From NCBI GenBank assembly GCA_948144175.1, contig CANXME010002652.1, forward strand, positions 212,777 to 276,776: a stretch of DNA of 64,000 nt, given 5' to 3'. Below, piece after piece: positions 21,082 to 32,384 of the stretch. Source of the DNA: Closterium sp. NIES-65 (taxonomy: Eukaryota; Streptophyta; Zygnematophyceae; Desmidiales; Closteriaceae). The translations under genes were made by a program, and so were the position numbers. The notes beneath the pieces were generated by a model. The model saw nothing but the letters and a program-made list of their open reading frames with translations, made no database searches and was not told the DNA's origin. The first letter of the stretch is position 1. Each line of letters starts with the position of its first letter.

Positions 21082-23650
21082 GCCAAATTCAGGAGCAGTT
21101 TAACAACCGTTTTCAATGACAGCAAGGCAAAGACCTGGACGACAGTTAGACAACTGCCTTGTGTGTTTCCTTTGTGTGCTTAGGATCTGAGATATATGTG
21201 TGCTTGTATTTGCTTTCCACATAACAATGCTCTTATGATTTTCAAGCTTACCATCTACTACTACATATTGACGAGAGTAGATACACAACGAACTTCTGCC
21301 GAAACTCTGCTCAACCAGAACACTCATTCTACAAGCTAAGCGTGGCATAACTACTCACTTGATTCACAAGTGATGTTAAGTGTTGCCTAGTTTATGTTTG
21401 TGGCACTGAGTTAATCGCTTCCGCATAGTACTTAGACTTAACACGATGTTGTACATTTCAGTCTCGTAAGTTCAATCGAATCGAACTTTTACAGCGTCCT
21501 AAATCAGAATCGCACGAGGGCGTTTCCCTGACTGTGCACAGAGATTTGGCACGTCACTTTGCCCGCGTGCCGGCTCATCCTGACTGGACGCGCAACAAGT
21601 GAAGCCTTCGAAAGTCTAACACATTGAAAATGGGTGTTGACTCATTTGAAAATCGAAATTCGTTACCATTCTCAATTGCATTTTTTTTTTTGTAAAATCC
21701 ACACTTCTCTAGTATGTAAGGGGGTCTTATAATGTTAGGAGTCATTTAGGGGGTATAACTCAGATGTACTCGAATAGAGTACCCGGGTCCGTATTATAGA
21801 CCCGGGGGTCTACAACTTGGGGGGGGGTCCTTTATACGGGGGATTACGGTAACAAGGGCATACATGTGTTTGTATGGTAACACAAAGGGAATTCAAAACA
21901 ACCTAGACTGGCGATGTACTCTTAGGGGTACATTCCAGGGTCCTAGATATAAGACTTTTTAGTCTGATTCAGAGTCTGTTCAGACCTTTTTTTGGTACCT
22001 AGTCTGAAGTCTAAGAATTTTCTTGATGTACCTTGTCTGGTTTTTCAGAGTTTTTTTTTATGAGTTGTCTGAACTTTCTGTCAAATTTTATTAGTGTAGG
22101 CAGAGCCTCGGACTTGTATCGGGGGTGCACTCTGAAATCGATAATACAAGGGTTTCCGCCCGCCTGGCGAAGTGTAGCACTAACACTGTCAATCAAGGGC
22201 GGGAAACCAAATTATCCCGAGCACGGCACAGCATAGTTGCGTTGGTGTGTTGTAATCAGCTTCAATGATATTATAACTATGCTTTATGAAACTGCATGAT
22301 CATCTTAAAATTTGAAGGTAACTGTGACAGTTCAGACAAAAAGGGTTGTGCTTGTCTTAATTTCCATACTATAATGTTGAGGCACCTCTGACAGACAGAG
22401 TTCCAGGAAAGGTGTACACTGATCGGTCAGAGTGCCTCAAAATGAATCTAGGGGCCTGGTATATTCCCTTATTGTAGATAGACTCAACCGTGCGAAGCAG
22501 TAACCGTCTTCAAACATGTTCTCGCGAAATATTTCGTGCTGCAACTACCCGATGCTTCTGCTCCGACGGTCCAGATGTTTCCAACCATACACGTGTCGGA
22601 ACCTCCCCACCTCCCTGCCGCCTGTTCTGTCAGACTCCAGTCCTTGCTGCTCTCTCCTCCCTTACCTCCCCGTCCTGGACTCGCTGGATCTCACCCCTCT
22701 GGCCCCACCCCCTTTACCAGGCACCTCTCTTGCCCTCGTCGGTCTTACTGTTTGTCCTCCTCCTGTGACCTCTGCCTGTACTCTCTCTTCCCCTCTCCCT
22801 CTTGTCTGTTACTGCTTCTGGTACTGAACTCACTCTAAGATAAGCCCCTGGCTTCTTCACATAACACCTTCTGCGAATCGCTTTATTCCATCCTAGCTTG
22901 CAATATCTCCTTCTCCTCACTACTTGCTCGACTAGGTGCAAGAATATCGTGTTCAAATGAAACATACTAGCATTGAGGATAGCTACCACAAGGTACCTCC
23001 TATCTACCAGATCGGCCTCCGCCTCGCTCATCCTGCCTACCCTTGCCTGTCCTCGGAGGCTAACGCGACTTTGGAACAGACTAGCAACCATCCTGCCAAC
23101 TGCCTCTGCTGCCCGCCCCTGCTTCTTTCCCTCCAGCTGTCACTGTGCTGTTCCAGCTGGCTCCTTGGAGCACACCTGCACACATACAAAAGCAAACACA
23201 CATGCATGCGAGCACCCATCCGAGCTGATGTGGTAACCTGCTGGCCCTGCCGCTGCCAAGCGCTGTAGTTTCACCCCTTGCCCTCCTCCCACTTACGTAA
23301 GTCTCGCCCTGTTTACTCCCCATGTCTTTCCCCAACCTTTCGCTTCAGCAGACGTCACCCTCCCGCGCACCCACTTGTCTCCCAGAAATCCTCAATCCTC
23401 ACCTTGACCATTCGCATCCCATCCTCGGCACTGCCCTCCTCGCTATATACAGTATGTACAATTTGTACACCTCCCGCACTCTCCTCCCTACCCCGCTCAC
23501 ATTCACATAAATGTGACACACGACATTTCGCGTAAATCTGTCCTTTCATATCCGTACTCGCTGCTACACACTTCACTTTCTACTGATAGGGATGCACAGT
23601 ACTTCTCGTTTCATTTCTCTTAACAACCCCCTTCATTCCTGGCCGTAGCA
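21082..23650. other. Intergenic, no gene recognised
   Basis: AT-rich to 22450, then mixed. A G/T-rich dispersed repeat with CCCGGGTC palindromes lies at 21700-21852 and is related, inverted, to 5227-5336. Open frames at 22490-22838 and 22936-23268 have Pro/Ser/Cys-rich, unstructured translations with no domain; I do not call them genes. Confidence 0.5.
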
Positions 23651-23689
23651 AGTCTCGACTCCCTTGATCACTCCGCTGAGTTCGGAATA

Positions 23690-24420
23690 GTGGTGGTATT
23701 GTTGACGAGGCAATCGCTTCGTGAGGAATTTGGCTGCCATGCCACCGATTGGGCAATAGGTCAAATCGACATTGCCCTAGTCAACTTCGTCCTTGATGAA
23801 GAAATAATACAGCGTGATCTAATTGGTGCGACTGATGAATCCCGGTTTGTTCGTGATCCTGAGTGTGCTCTGGTTGTTGCAATGCAGGCAAAAGGTCGTC
23901 GAAGTTGGAAGTTTTGCCGCCTGCAGGAGCTCCTGTATGTAGAGCCCTTTCGCGAAGTGCTGCCGTCGCAGCGATGAATTATGCTTCCGCAGTCACAAGG
24001 AAATCAGTTCCTGCTTCTGCGAGTTCCATGATACGGGGTCTGGCTCGAGTCGGAACAGAAACCCGGTCCTCTCGATTGTCGGGATAAGCGGCATGATCAG
24101 CATCCAAGTAGCCGATGAGGTTGAATGAGAGAGTGGTGACTCTGGAGAAGCACAACTTAATGTTGAGCGTGGAGGATGACGAATTGCAAAGCGCGCTGAA
24201 GGTCTAGGAGATTTTCAGCCGTTGGCTTACAAGAGTACTGAGCCGGCTGGCTCGCGATGTAGGAGAGATCTGGCATGCAGGTCACTGATGCAAAGAGCAG
24301 GCATCCCAGCTGCTCCTGGTAGGTGTCCAGTCCTGCAGGGGATATGGCTTTGTTGTCAGTTTTGTGTTTCGGTCCAGGCGTGCGGTAGGGAGTTGAGAGT
24401 GGTGCGAGGTAGATATTAAA
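23690..24420 (-). pseudogene. Cop-6 RNase H remnant
   Basis: Reading minus, DPVSWNSQKQE, a CNNQSTLRI block, SRTNCITLYYFFI and MAAKFLTKRLP are recognisable as the RNase H end of copia pol. Stops and frame changes are frequent. It is the 3' end of the degenerate element whose integrase lies at 24797-25540. Confidence 0.75.
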
Positions 24421-24796
24421 CTGCTTTCCAATTGTTTCAGAGTTGACGAGTGAATAGCTTTAGGGGCGTAAGAAATATTAAGGCCCACGAACTGCAGAGG
24501 GCCCAATCCGTGGGTCTCATGATCAAGTTAGGAGAGGCAGCGGCTGCAGAGAGCCCGCCTGTAGGAGGGATAGGGCAGGAATTGTACCTTGGGGACTGCT
24601 TTACCGTCCTTGAGCCTCTCCTTGAGCTCTAGGTGACTTAGTGGGGTTGGATAGTCTAGGTTACCTTGCGTGTTAGTACCTGCTGTCTCTCATTGCATGT
24701 GTGTACCCTTCTGGCCTATCAATATACGGACCATTAGAGAGAGAGAGAGAGAGAGAGATCCACACATATGTCAGCTGAAGAAATTCCTTTACAGGA

Positions 24797-25731
24797 TTAA
24801 GCAAGCGCCAAGGCTCCGGCAGCAGACCAAACCCAATCCGTTACAGTAGCTTTGTCTTCATGGGTAGCATAGCTGCGCCCGTCATTTGCGTAAACCTGGT
24901 TTGCTCCTGCTTGCTCGTCTGAGAGGAACTGCGCAAGGTTGAGTCGCTTGTAGAAGATGATGTCGCGCATGTGCGTGACTTCATTGCTGGGCAAGTCTAG
25001 GAGGATCCAGACGTTGTATTTGTAGCTGATGCTGAGGTGAATGCCCAAGCGCGCACGGCTTGTGAACTTCCCCATGGTTGAGGTGGAGTGCCGGTACTGC
25101 ACCATACAGTTCCATACACGGGGCATGGAGGTGTCGCCCTTCTTGCCGGTCCACTTCACGTGCGGCGGCAGATTGCTAGTGATGGCTGTGGTGGAGAGCA
25201 GATTTTGCACCCGTGCGTCGTGCTGCATAGCGTACAGCCAGTAGCTTTGACTGTTTCAGTAGCGCGCAACTTTGTCATGAGCGTGCGATTGGTGCGCTCA
25301 GCGACTCCCTGCTGCGGATGCGCTTTGGGGAAGTGAGATGTGGTGCGATATCCCCTTTTGCCCCAGGTAGTCCCGCATCTCCTTCCTGCCCCGTTGATCT
25401 GCCAGATCTGCAGCTTGTTCCCTGATTGTTGTTACGCGTGAGCCATCCAGAGGCAGAAATCCTTGTACACCCTGCTGAGGAAATGTATGTTTGCGATCCA
25501 TACGTAGCGAGTTCTTGCATCTACGAAGGTGAGCATATAGCGCGCGCACACCACCTCGGGGTCTTCTTCAGGCTCGGTGGTTGGAGCCGTTGGCGCTTCT
25601 TCTTCTATCTCTTTGTCGTTTGCAGCATTAGCGCGAGGAACTCCTTGTCCGGGATGTCGGAGAGAGGGATGTTGGTCCTGGAGATTGTGCGGGGACGAGC
25701 GTAGGTCCGCGCCGCTTGGGGTGAGATCCAT
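24797..25731 (-). pseudogene. Cop-6 integrase remnant
   Basis: Fragments of the integrase core in order: MLTFVDARTRYVWIANIHF (about 25520), QQGVAERTNRTLMTKL (about 25290), then the SH3-like segment WTGKKGDTSMPRVWNCMVQY and RDIIFYKRLN to 24797. The RT region between this and 24420 is missing or unrecognisable; a (GA)n run lies at about 24737-24759. No TSD or LTR could be assigned. Confidence 0.8.
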
Positions 25732-25935
25732 AGACCGTGTGCCGTGGGGTCAATGGTTAGTTGCCCAGTCAATCATGTCCCACGGGTCGCTTGACGATGG
25801 GATGTTGGCGGGAAGTGGCGGTGGTGTGGGGATGCGCGGGGGGTGGTCGAGAGGAACAATTGGCGGTTTGGTTTCTTCTTCGGCTTCCCCCCTTTGTTCT
25901 TCTTGGGATGCACCATAGCCTTTGCCAGAGCTTCC

Positions 25936-26653
25936 TCATCCGTCGCCGGTGCCGCTAGCAATGGTGCCCCAACCTCCACCAGCATTAGCCCAGGTGCCTT
26001 TGGTGTTGCCCCAGGTACCACCGCTGCTGGTTCCCCAGCCGTCGTTGCTGCCCCACCCCCCCTTCATTGGAGGCGCCGTCTTCTCTTGCTTCGCCCCATG
26101 CGCCATAGGAAAAGGTTCTGCGTGCTTTGACGATGCTCTTCCGGTAGAGTTTCTCAGCTTCACGGTGCCGGCTCCTCTTCTACTTCGACGATGAGTTTCT
26201 CCGTCTGATCGCGCCAATGGGGATAAAGCTTCAACAAGGCTTCTTTGGTATAAGTACGCGGCTCCCCATGTGCGTCGAATGTTCCGCGCCTTTGAAATTC
26301 CTTGAAGGCACTCCGTAGCGGGTCCCGGGAGAGAATCTTTTGGAATGTTAAAGATGTGGCACATTGCGACTTCAGGTTCACGCGTTGACATTCCTTCATC
26401 CGGCGGTGCGTATCGCTGCTGACTGATAACGGAATGGTTGGGTTGCCCGCCAAGTCCTTACGGACGTTCTCCATTCAGACATGGGGGTCAGGATGGTCCC
26501 GAAGGGCGCCCACATCCGTGCTCGTTCCAGCGAATTCCGCAGAGAGCTGTCGCTGCATCGACTCCAGCTGAGCTTTCATATTTTCGCGTTCAGCCTCCAC
26601 CGCCTTGATCTTAGACCTTGCCTCCTGCAAGTGCGCGTTTAGAGTAGAGACCA
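25936..26653 (-). pseudogene. Cop-6 Gag-like region with WG repeats
   Basis: Minus strand. From 26653 a coiled-coil-like segment (LNAHLQEARSKIKAVEAERE) is followed by a helical part (LKLYPHWRDQTEKLIVEVEE) and then a segment with five Trp residues each next to Gly (GGWG, DGWG, GTWG, GTWA, GGWG; 25945-26061). At least two frame changes separate these. Because integrase follows on the same strand I take it as the Gag end of Cop-6; a broken host gene is the alternative. The coiled-coil frame continues beyond the Cop-3 insertion at 28123. Confidence 0.5.
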
Positions 26654-28122
26654 TGTGAAAGTTTAGAAGAAAGAAGAGGGATTTCACTAGCAGCAGTTGG
26701 GATACATATAGCAAACCCTAACAGCGTTGTACTCGCTATAGAGCACCCCATTACAGGCTAGATAATAACATTCTGACACACCCCCATAGCCAAAGTGGGT
26801 TGCAATCAGCAGAGCAAGCAAAGCAGAACAAGCTCAGGGTGGATCATTGTGTCACCACACATTCTGAGCACAAGTACAAGAAGCAACAGTTTAAAGTTCA
26901 GAAATGTAAGCAAAGCTAGAGCTGATCACAGCGGACAAGTGAGGAGGAGGAGGAGCTGTAGGGGAGAGAAGATGGGAGGCAATTGCTAATGCTGCAGACA
27001 CACAGACGAGCTGCTGGCTCAGTGGCTACCGAAACAGCGCTCCGGACTACTGGAGTAACTAACCTCGCGGCTAAAAGTAGCGGCAGACGAGCAACGGACC
27101 CATGGGCGACTCGCGACTACCGGAGATTGTAGCCTCCGGACTGCTGCTGCTGCTGACGACAAGACTGCTGCCTCCACTCAACCTCCCACAACTGCCCCAC
27201 TCTCTCGGCACACGCCCACTGCTCAAACCCTAGCTCCACCCCCCTTAAACCCTAAACCCCAGTCTCCCACTCATCCACCTCCCTCAGCGACAGCTGCAGC
27301 AGTGGGAGACGAACGAGGAGGAGGAGCAAAGGGAGGAATGCAAAAATGCCACCCCCATACTCGCCAACCCCAAACCCTAACACATGGCAGGGCGGGATGG
27401 CGGGTAGGGAGGTTACGGGGGGGGGGGGGGGGACCAACGCGCGGCCTCCTAGGGTGCCAAAATTGGCGGCAGAAGGGGCGGCGCTCGCCCCCCTCCCCCA
27501 GGTAGCCCCTCGGCCCCCGAGGGAGCCGCGACGGGCGACGGGAAAAGGGGGGGGGGGGGGGGGGGGGCGGTGCACGTGCCCTCGGTGCGCCGCGACTGGC
27601 GACGCAGCATGGCCGGGGCGAGGCCGGTCCTGGCGCAGCCCGTACGGGCCGCGCACTGCCTGTACGGGCCGCGCGCAGGCCACGACGGGCGACAGGGGGC
27701 GACGCCCGGGTCCCCGTCGCCCGTCGCAACGCCTCCCGAGGGCGACGTGCCAAGGGACGGGGCGGAAGCCCGCCGCGCGCCTCGGGGCGGAGAGCGGGCA
27801 GAGAACCGCCGCGCGCCTCGGGGTGCACGGCGGGCAGAAAATCGCCGCGCGCCTCGGGGCGCACGGCGGGAAGAAAAACCGCCGCATGCCACGGGGCGTG
27901 CGGTACAGAGAGTAGCAGTAGCAGTTGCAGCGGAAGCAACGAGGTGGTGAGCCCACCCACAAGATCGATCCAAGGGGATCGACCTGCTCTGCTAGCATGT
28001 GAAAGTTTAGAAGAAAGACGAGGGATTTCACTAGCAGCAGTTGGGATACATATAGCAAACCCTAACAGGGTTGTACTCGCTATAGAGCACCCCACTACAG
28101 GCTAGATAATAACATTCTGACA
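26654..28122 (-). mobile_element. Non-autonomous short-LTR copia element Cop-3
   Basis: 1469 bp with 125-bp LTRs at 26654-26778 and 27998-28122 (3 differences). Flanks GACCA/GACCG are a near-perfect target duplication. PBS-like TGCTAGCAGAGCAGG at 27983-27997 and PPT CTATGGGGGTG at 26779-26789. The interior has no gag or pol: it holds GC-rich repeats (42-bp type GCCCCGAGGCGCGCGGCGG units at 27770-27900), G-runs and a tail shared with Cop-1 and Cop-2. It can only have moved with proteins supplied by another element. Confidence 0.92.
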
Positions 28123-28697
28123 GACCGTGTTCTGCAGGTCACGTAGTTGCGCCTCTAGTTGTCGTGCTTCCCTAAAATGGTGGGCACTAGCAACTATGGG
28201 ACACGCCCCGGGAATAACACGTATCGAGAAAGGCAGACAACAAGCATGTGGAAAAAACAATTAGACAATCATCCAGCCAACGGTATGAACAGCGAAGCTC
28301 GGCTCATGGAAATAAAATGCATAACACATTGACGAGGGGAGGGGGCAAGTGGGGGCCCGGGGGGGGGGGGGGGGGGGGGGAATGTAGGATGTAGTTGAGC
28401 AACAATTCAAAAGCTGGCACCGTAGCTATGAGCGTGTTGCCTTTGCTTACCTTGCGACCGTTCACGCCTTGCGGGTGCTGACGGGTCATTAGGCTGCGAG
28501 GTGTGTAGCGCCAGCTCTGTCTGGCGAGCCTCCGCAGAGCGCACATCTGCCCCGCAAACCGCTGCAGCGCGGTCCTCCGCCGCGCGAACCTCCGCTGCCC
28601 GAATCTCCGCTGATCGAATCTCCGCCGCCCAAACCTCCGCCGCCCGAACCTCCGCCGCGCACACTTCCTCAGCGCGAACCTCCGCTGCGCGCAACTC
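28123..28697 (-). pseudogene. Coiled-coil ORF fragment upstream of Cop-3 insertion
   Basis: Coding-strand reading gives a heptad-like Ala/Glu/Val/Arg repeat (AEVRAAEVRAEE...; 28500-28697), a GT donor at about 28449, an AG acceptor near 28175 and then REARQLEAQLRDLQNTV, which runs into the Cop-3 insertion and resumes as STLNAHLQEARSK at 26652. The reading phases across the proposed intron do not agree, so an indel or a wrong splice choice remains. A run of about 25 G lies at 28357-28381. Probably the 5' part of Cop-6 Gag or of a host coiled-coil gene. Confidence 0.4.
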
Positions 28698-28864
28698 TGC
28701 AAAGAGTCACTCTACAACGGTAGTGAGCTAGACTACGGGGGTTGGCACGAACTACTAGAGGTGATCGTAGCTTTGCTTGGTTCCTTAGTGCTTGCATATT
28801 CACGGGAGAAATCGGCTAGAGTTTTCACTAGCAAAGTAAGAATTACAGAATGATTGAACAAGCA
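28698..28864 (-). repeat. Cop-5 3' terminal repeat
   Basis: About 167 bp, containing CTCTAGTAGTTCGTGCCAAC on the coding strand. Matches 34227-34393. Confidence 0.75.
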
Positions 28865-28865
28865 A

Positions 28866-30006
28866 TGACAACAGTGACTACATCACGCACCTAGCAATCC
28901 AGCCGCTAGCCTGGTCGACCGCCAGCACAGCTCGGTCGACCGCCTGCCAGTGTTGCGTAGAGGAGCCGTGCCAGCACTGCAGAAAGGCGACCTGCCAACG
29001 GAGCAGGTCAACGGAGTGCCAACGCTGCAGCCGAGCGGCTGTCCAGCGTTGCCCCGTAGAACACAGCAGTGTGCACGCTCGCAGGTGTGCGCAGACGATT
29101 GGCCCGACTTGCCTCGTTGGGCATCCATCAGCTATTGTCTGCGCCTGACGAGCCACATTTACTCCAGGATACCAACCCACAGCCGCATGCGCCATCACAA
29201 CCTCGACGACGTTCGCGTGCCTCCGCAGAACTTGTCGAGCAGGTTACCCGTTCGACCCGGTCGACCATCAGGTGCTTTCGGTCGACCACCACTGCTTCTG
29301 GTCGACCACCAGGTCCCTCTGGTCGACCACCAGGTGCCTCTGGTCGACCACAACTTCTGTCAAGCTACCCCCTGGTCGACGGACCCCTTCCGTCGACCAG
29401 AACCATCAGCGGTTGTCGCCGAGCTCCCCTCGTCGACCGCTGCTCACTTGTCAGGTTGACGGACTGCTCCGTCCCGGTCGAACTGCACGTCGATGGAATG
29501 CTTCGGAGGCCTCCCGGTCGAGCTGTAGGTCCTAGTCGACGTCCCACCCGTCGCCGAGACCAGTCAGTTGCAGCGGTCGAGCTCCCTAAACTACAGCAAC
29601 ACCACAGCGGTCCCCTGCAGCTCGACGAAGCCTGTTGAGCAGCTCTCCCACTGTGAACGGTCGGCTGCTACTCCCGTACATCCGACCAAGTTGTCGGCGT
29701 TGCCCAAGCAAGGGTAGGGCCAACACTCCATTCCTGTTAACACTCCCTTGCCGCGCTCACGCTTGGGCCTCCAGCCCACACGGCAGTACTCTACGGAGAA
29801 AACTTGTCCTCGGCGTGCACCCCATACACAGCACGCCATCACCGCACCAGCCGTGTAGAAGGGCACGGCACCTACTGCTGCACCTCGTCGTCACCGTTGC
29901 CAACGTCAGCCAGAAAAACTTGGCCGATGGCAAATGAGCACTGGTTGAAAGCCGGAAGATGCAGCGCCTTCGTCAGGAAGTCCGCTAGCTGCTCGGTGGT
30001 CGGGAT
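28866..30006 (-). other. Cop-5 3' non-coding region with GTCGACC cluster
   Basis: About 1.1 kb between the RNase H stop and the terminal repeat. GGTCGACCA recurs about eight times between 29250 and 29430. Translations in all frames are unstructured Ser/Thr/Arg-rich; I see no gene. Confidence 0.6.
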
Positions 30007-30540
30007 CTACTTCAGCACGAATTTCCCACGCCTCACCATATGCTGCAGCCAAGCGTAGCGTCGCTCCATGTGCTTGAGGTTGCCCATCAACCCCAAGCCC
30101 TCAGCGACCGTGATTGCCGACTTGGTGTCGACGCGGAGGATGGTCGGCTTCCGAGCGTCGAGCAGCTTAAATTCAGCAAGGAGGAAGCGAAGTCGACGCC
30201 CCTCCTTGCCGGCATCCGTGGCCGCCACATACTCCGACTCGGTTGATGACAATGTCGCGCACTTGATGCGCGAGCTCAACCACGAGACGGCGGCCCCTCC
30301 GTAGACAAACACATAGCCTCCCGTGCTCGTCCGGTTCTGCTTGTTGCCCACGTCAACGGCACCGACGTAGCCGATCAGCTCCAACGATTCTGGTCCACCG
30401 CTAAACTTTAGGGCGGTGTCGCGGGTGTCGGCGAGGTAGGTGAGGCAGCGGTCGGCCTCGCGCCGATGCTGGTGGCTCCTCACCGTGAGGCCGCTCCCCA
30501 GCTTGCTGCAGGCGAACGCAATGTCCGGCCTCGTCGTCAT
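30007..30540 (-). pseudogene. Cop-5 RNase H
   Basis: Open for 177 codons: MTTRPDIAFACSKLGSGL, YVGAVDVGNKQNRTSTGGYV, LSSTESEYVAATDAGKE, then HMERRYAWLQHMVRRG. This is copia RNase H, but the first acidic residue position (usually YSDAD/YVDAD) reads YVGAVD, so activity is doubtful. Upstream, VKYLGLEILRD (about 30770) is the segment that normally follows YVDD, in another frame. Confidence 0.88.
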
Positions 30541-30577
30541 CGCCGCGAACTGCAGTGAGCCGACCTTCTACCAGTAC

Positions 30578-31426
30578 TCATCCTCTTCGCGCTCCTGAGC
30601 CTCCTCGTTGTCGAACGTCAACTAAGCGTAGGCGTCGACCGAGACCAGCGTCTTCGGGACTCGACCGCCCTGCTCCTCGTCGATGAAGTGGCTGCACAGG
30701 TTGTCGGCGTAGCCCTGGTGGTGCAGCCATGGCTTCTTGGCCGGCCAGTCGCGCAAGATCTCCAGCCCAAGGTACTTCACCCACCGACTGCTCCCCTTCC
30801 TCGTCGACGTCCTCGTCGTCGACCAGCTGCTTTGACCCGTTGACCGGCTGCTCGTCCGCTGCTGACTTCGAGAGCCCCCCTGTCGACTGCCCTGGCTGCT
30901 GCTCCCTTGTCCGCTGAACCACTGATGTTGCCTCCTGTTTGACCGGCTCCTCTGTTGGCTGCTCCCCTGTCGCCGACAGCTTCCCATCCTAGTCGACGAG
31001 CTTGGCGCCTTGTCGACCGCCGGCGATGCCATGGGCCGGCGCCACAGGCGACGCCTCAAGGCTCCCCTCATCGTTGGTGGTCGACACAGGTGCCGACCCA
31101 GGCCGATCTGCGACGGGGAACGGAGGAGCAAGGACAAGGGGAGGGGAAAGAACCTCCACAACATCCTCAACAGCAGGCTTGTCGACTTCGGCGAGCAACG
31201 GAACCGTCGCCGTCGAGGTGTCCGTCGGCGGGTGCGCCTGCGTCCGCCCAGATGCCGGCCCATACTTTGCCTTCCACACCTCCATCGACAACCTCTCGTA
31301 GAAGATCACCTCGACCGGCGTGACCACCTTGTTGTCGGTCAGGTCGAGCACCTCCCAGCCCTTGCTCTCCGGCGACACACCCAGGTGAAGTCCCCAGCGA
31401 GCCTTTCGGCGCCAGCTTCCCACCAC
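30578..31426 (-). pseudogene. Cop-5 integrase C-terminus and RT remnant
   Basis: The frame 31426-30989 continues the pol SH3-like region (LHLGVSPESKGWEVLDLTDN, VEVIFYERLSMEVW) after a frameshift near 31420. It leads into a disordered Ser/Glu/Gln-rich linker and then, after a second shift, directly into VKYLGLEILRD. The usual RT fingers and palm with YVDD are absent, which points to an internal deletion. Confidence 0.75.
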
Positions 31427-32345
31427 GTTGCTGCTCGGGAACCATGAACTGCACCATGCAGCCCCACACCCGTGCTAGCGTAAGGTCGGGCTTCTGCCCG
31501 GTCAGCAGCTGGTACGGCGTCGTCCCCGGCGGCGTCGTCGACCGCTCCAAGCGGTTGCGCACCCAGACCGCCTGTCGAAGAGCAAGGTGCCACCAGTTAT
31601 GCTGCATGCCCATGTGCAGCAGCATCGTCCGCACGGACTCGACGACCGTGCACATCTCCCACTCAGCCATGCCATTCTGCTGCGGAGTGTAGGGGCACGT
31701 CAGGTCGTGGACGATGCCCTTCCTGTCGACAAAGTCGGTGAACGCCTTCCCGAGGAACTCCCCTCCTCGATCGGAGAAAAGCGACAGTACCGACTTCTTC
31801 GTCTGCCGTTCCACCAGCACCAGCCACCGCTCGAACTCCCGCAGGACGTCGCTCTTCTTAGCGATCGGCATTGCCCATAAAAATCGAGTATGGCGATCCT
31901 TCAGCAGTAGGAAGTACAAGCTGCCATCTTTGGCAGCCACCTGAAATGGCCCGCACAAGTCAATGTGCACGACAGCTAGCGCCTGCGCTGCGTCCGAGCC
32001 TTTGGCGGGGAAGGTGTGCCGTGCCAGCTTTCCTCCGACGCACGAGACACACGGCGGGTCTGCTGCGGTCGACGACGTGATGTCGAGCCCATCAGCAACA
32101 TCATGCTTCACGGAGCTCTTGATCGTGTTGACGCTGACGTGTGCAAGCCGCGCATGTATCCTATCTGGGGTCGTCTTCGTCGCCGAGATGATCGTCCGCA
32201 GAGCCACCACCTCGGTCGATGGCGACTGCATCGAGCAGGGGCGAAGGTTTGTGCAGAGTACCCGTCCGGTGTAGCGTGCTCGACCAAGTACCTCCCCGCT
32301 CGCATCGACGAGTAGCATCTCGTCGCCGTCACCCTGTAACTGCAC
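31167..32345 (-). pseudogene. Cop-5 integrase
   Basis: Pre-integrase zinc motif (HARLAHVS, CVSCVGGK), then the core: VVHIDLCGPF (Asp), SLFSDRGGEF (Asp), and NGMAEWEMCTVV (Glu present but the following Arg/Asn replaced). RVWGCMVQF marks the SH3-like region. Same frame as Gag upstream, interrupted only by the TAG at 32385-32387. Confidence 0.9.
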
Positions 32346-32384
32346 TTCGCTCTCCTTTAGCTGGACAGCAGACAGAAGGTTCGC

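Noticed and set aside
22490..23268. Pro/Ser/Leu-rich ORFs as a host gene
   Set aside because: Composition follows local CT-rich sequence; no domain, no consistent splice sites.
27232..27260. Telomere-like CCCTAAA motifs
   Set aside because: Only two imperfect units inside Cop-3; no array.
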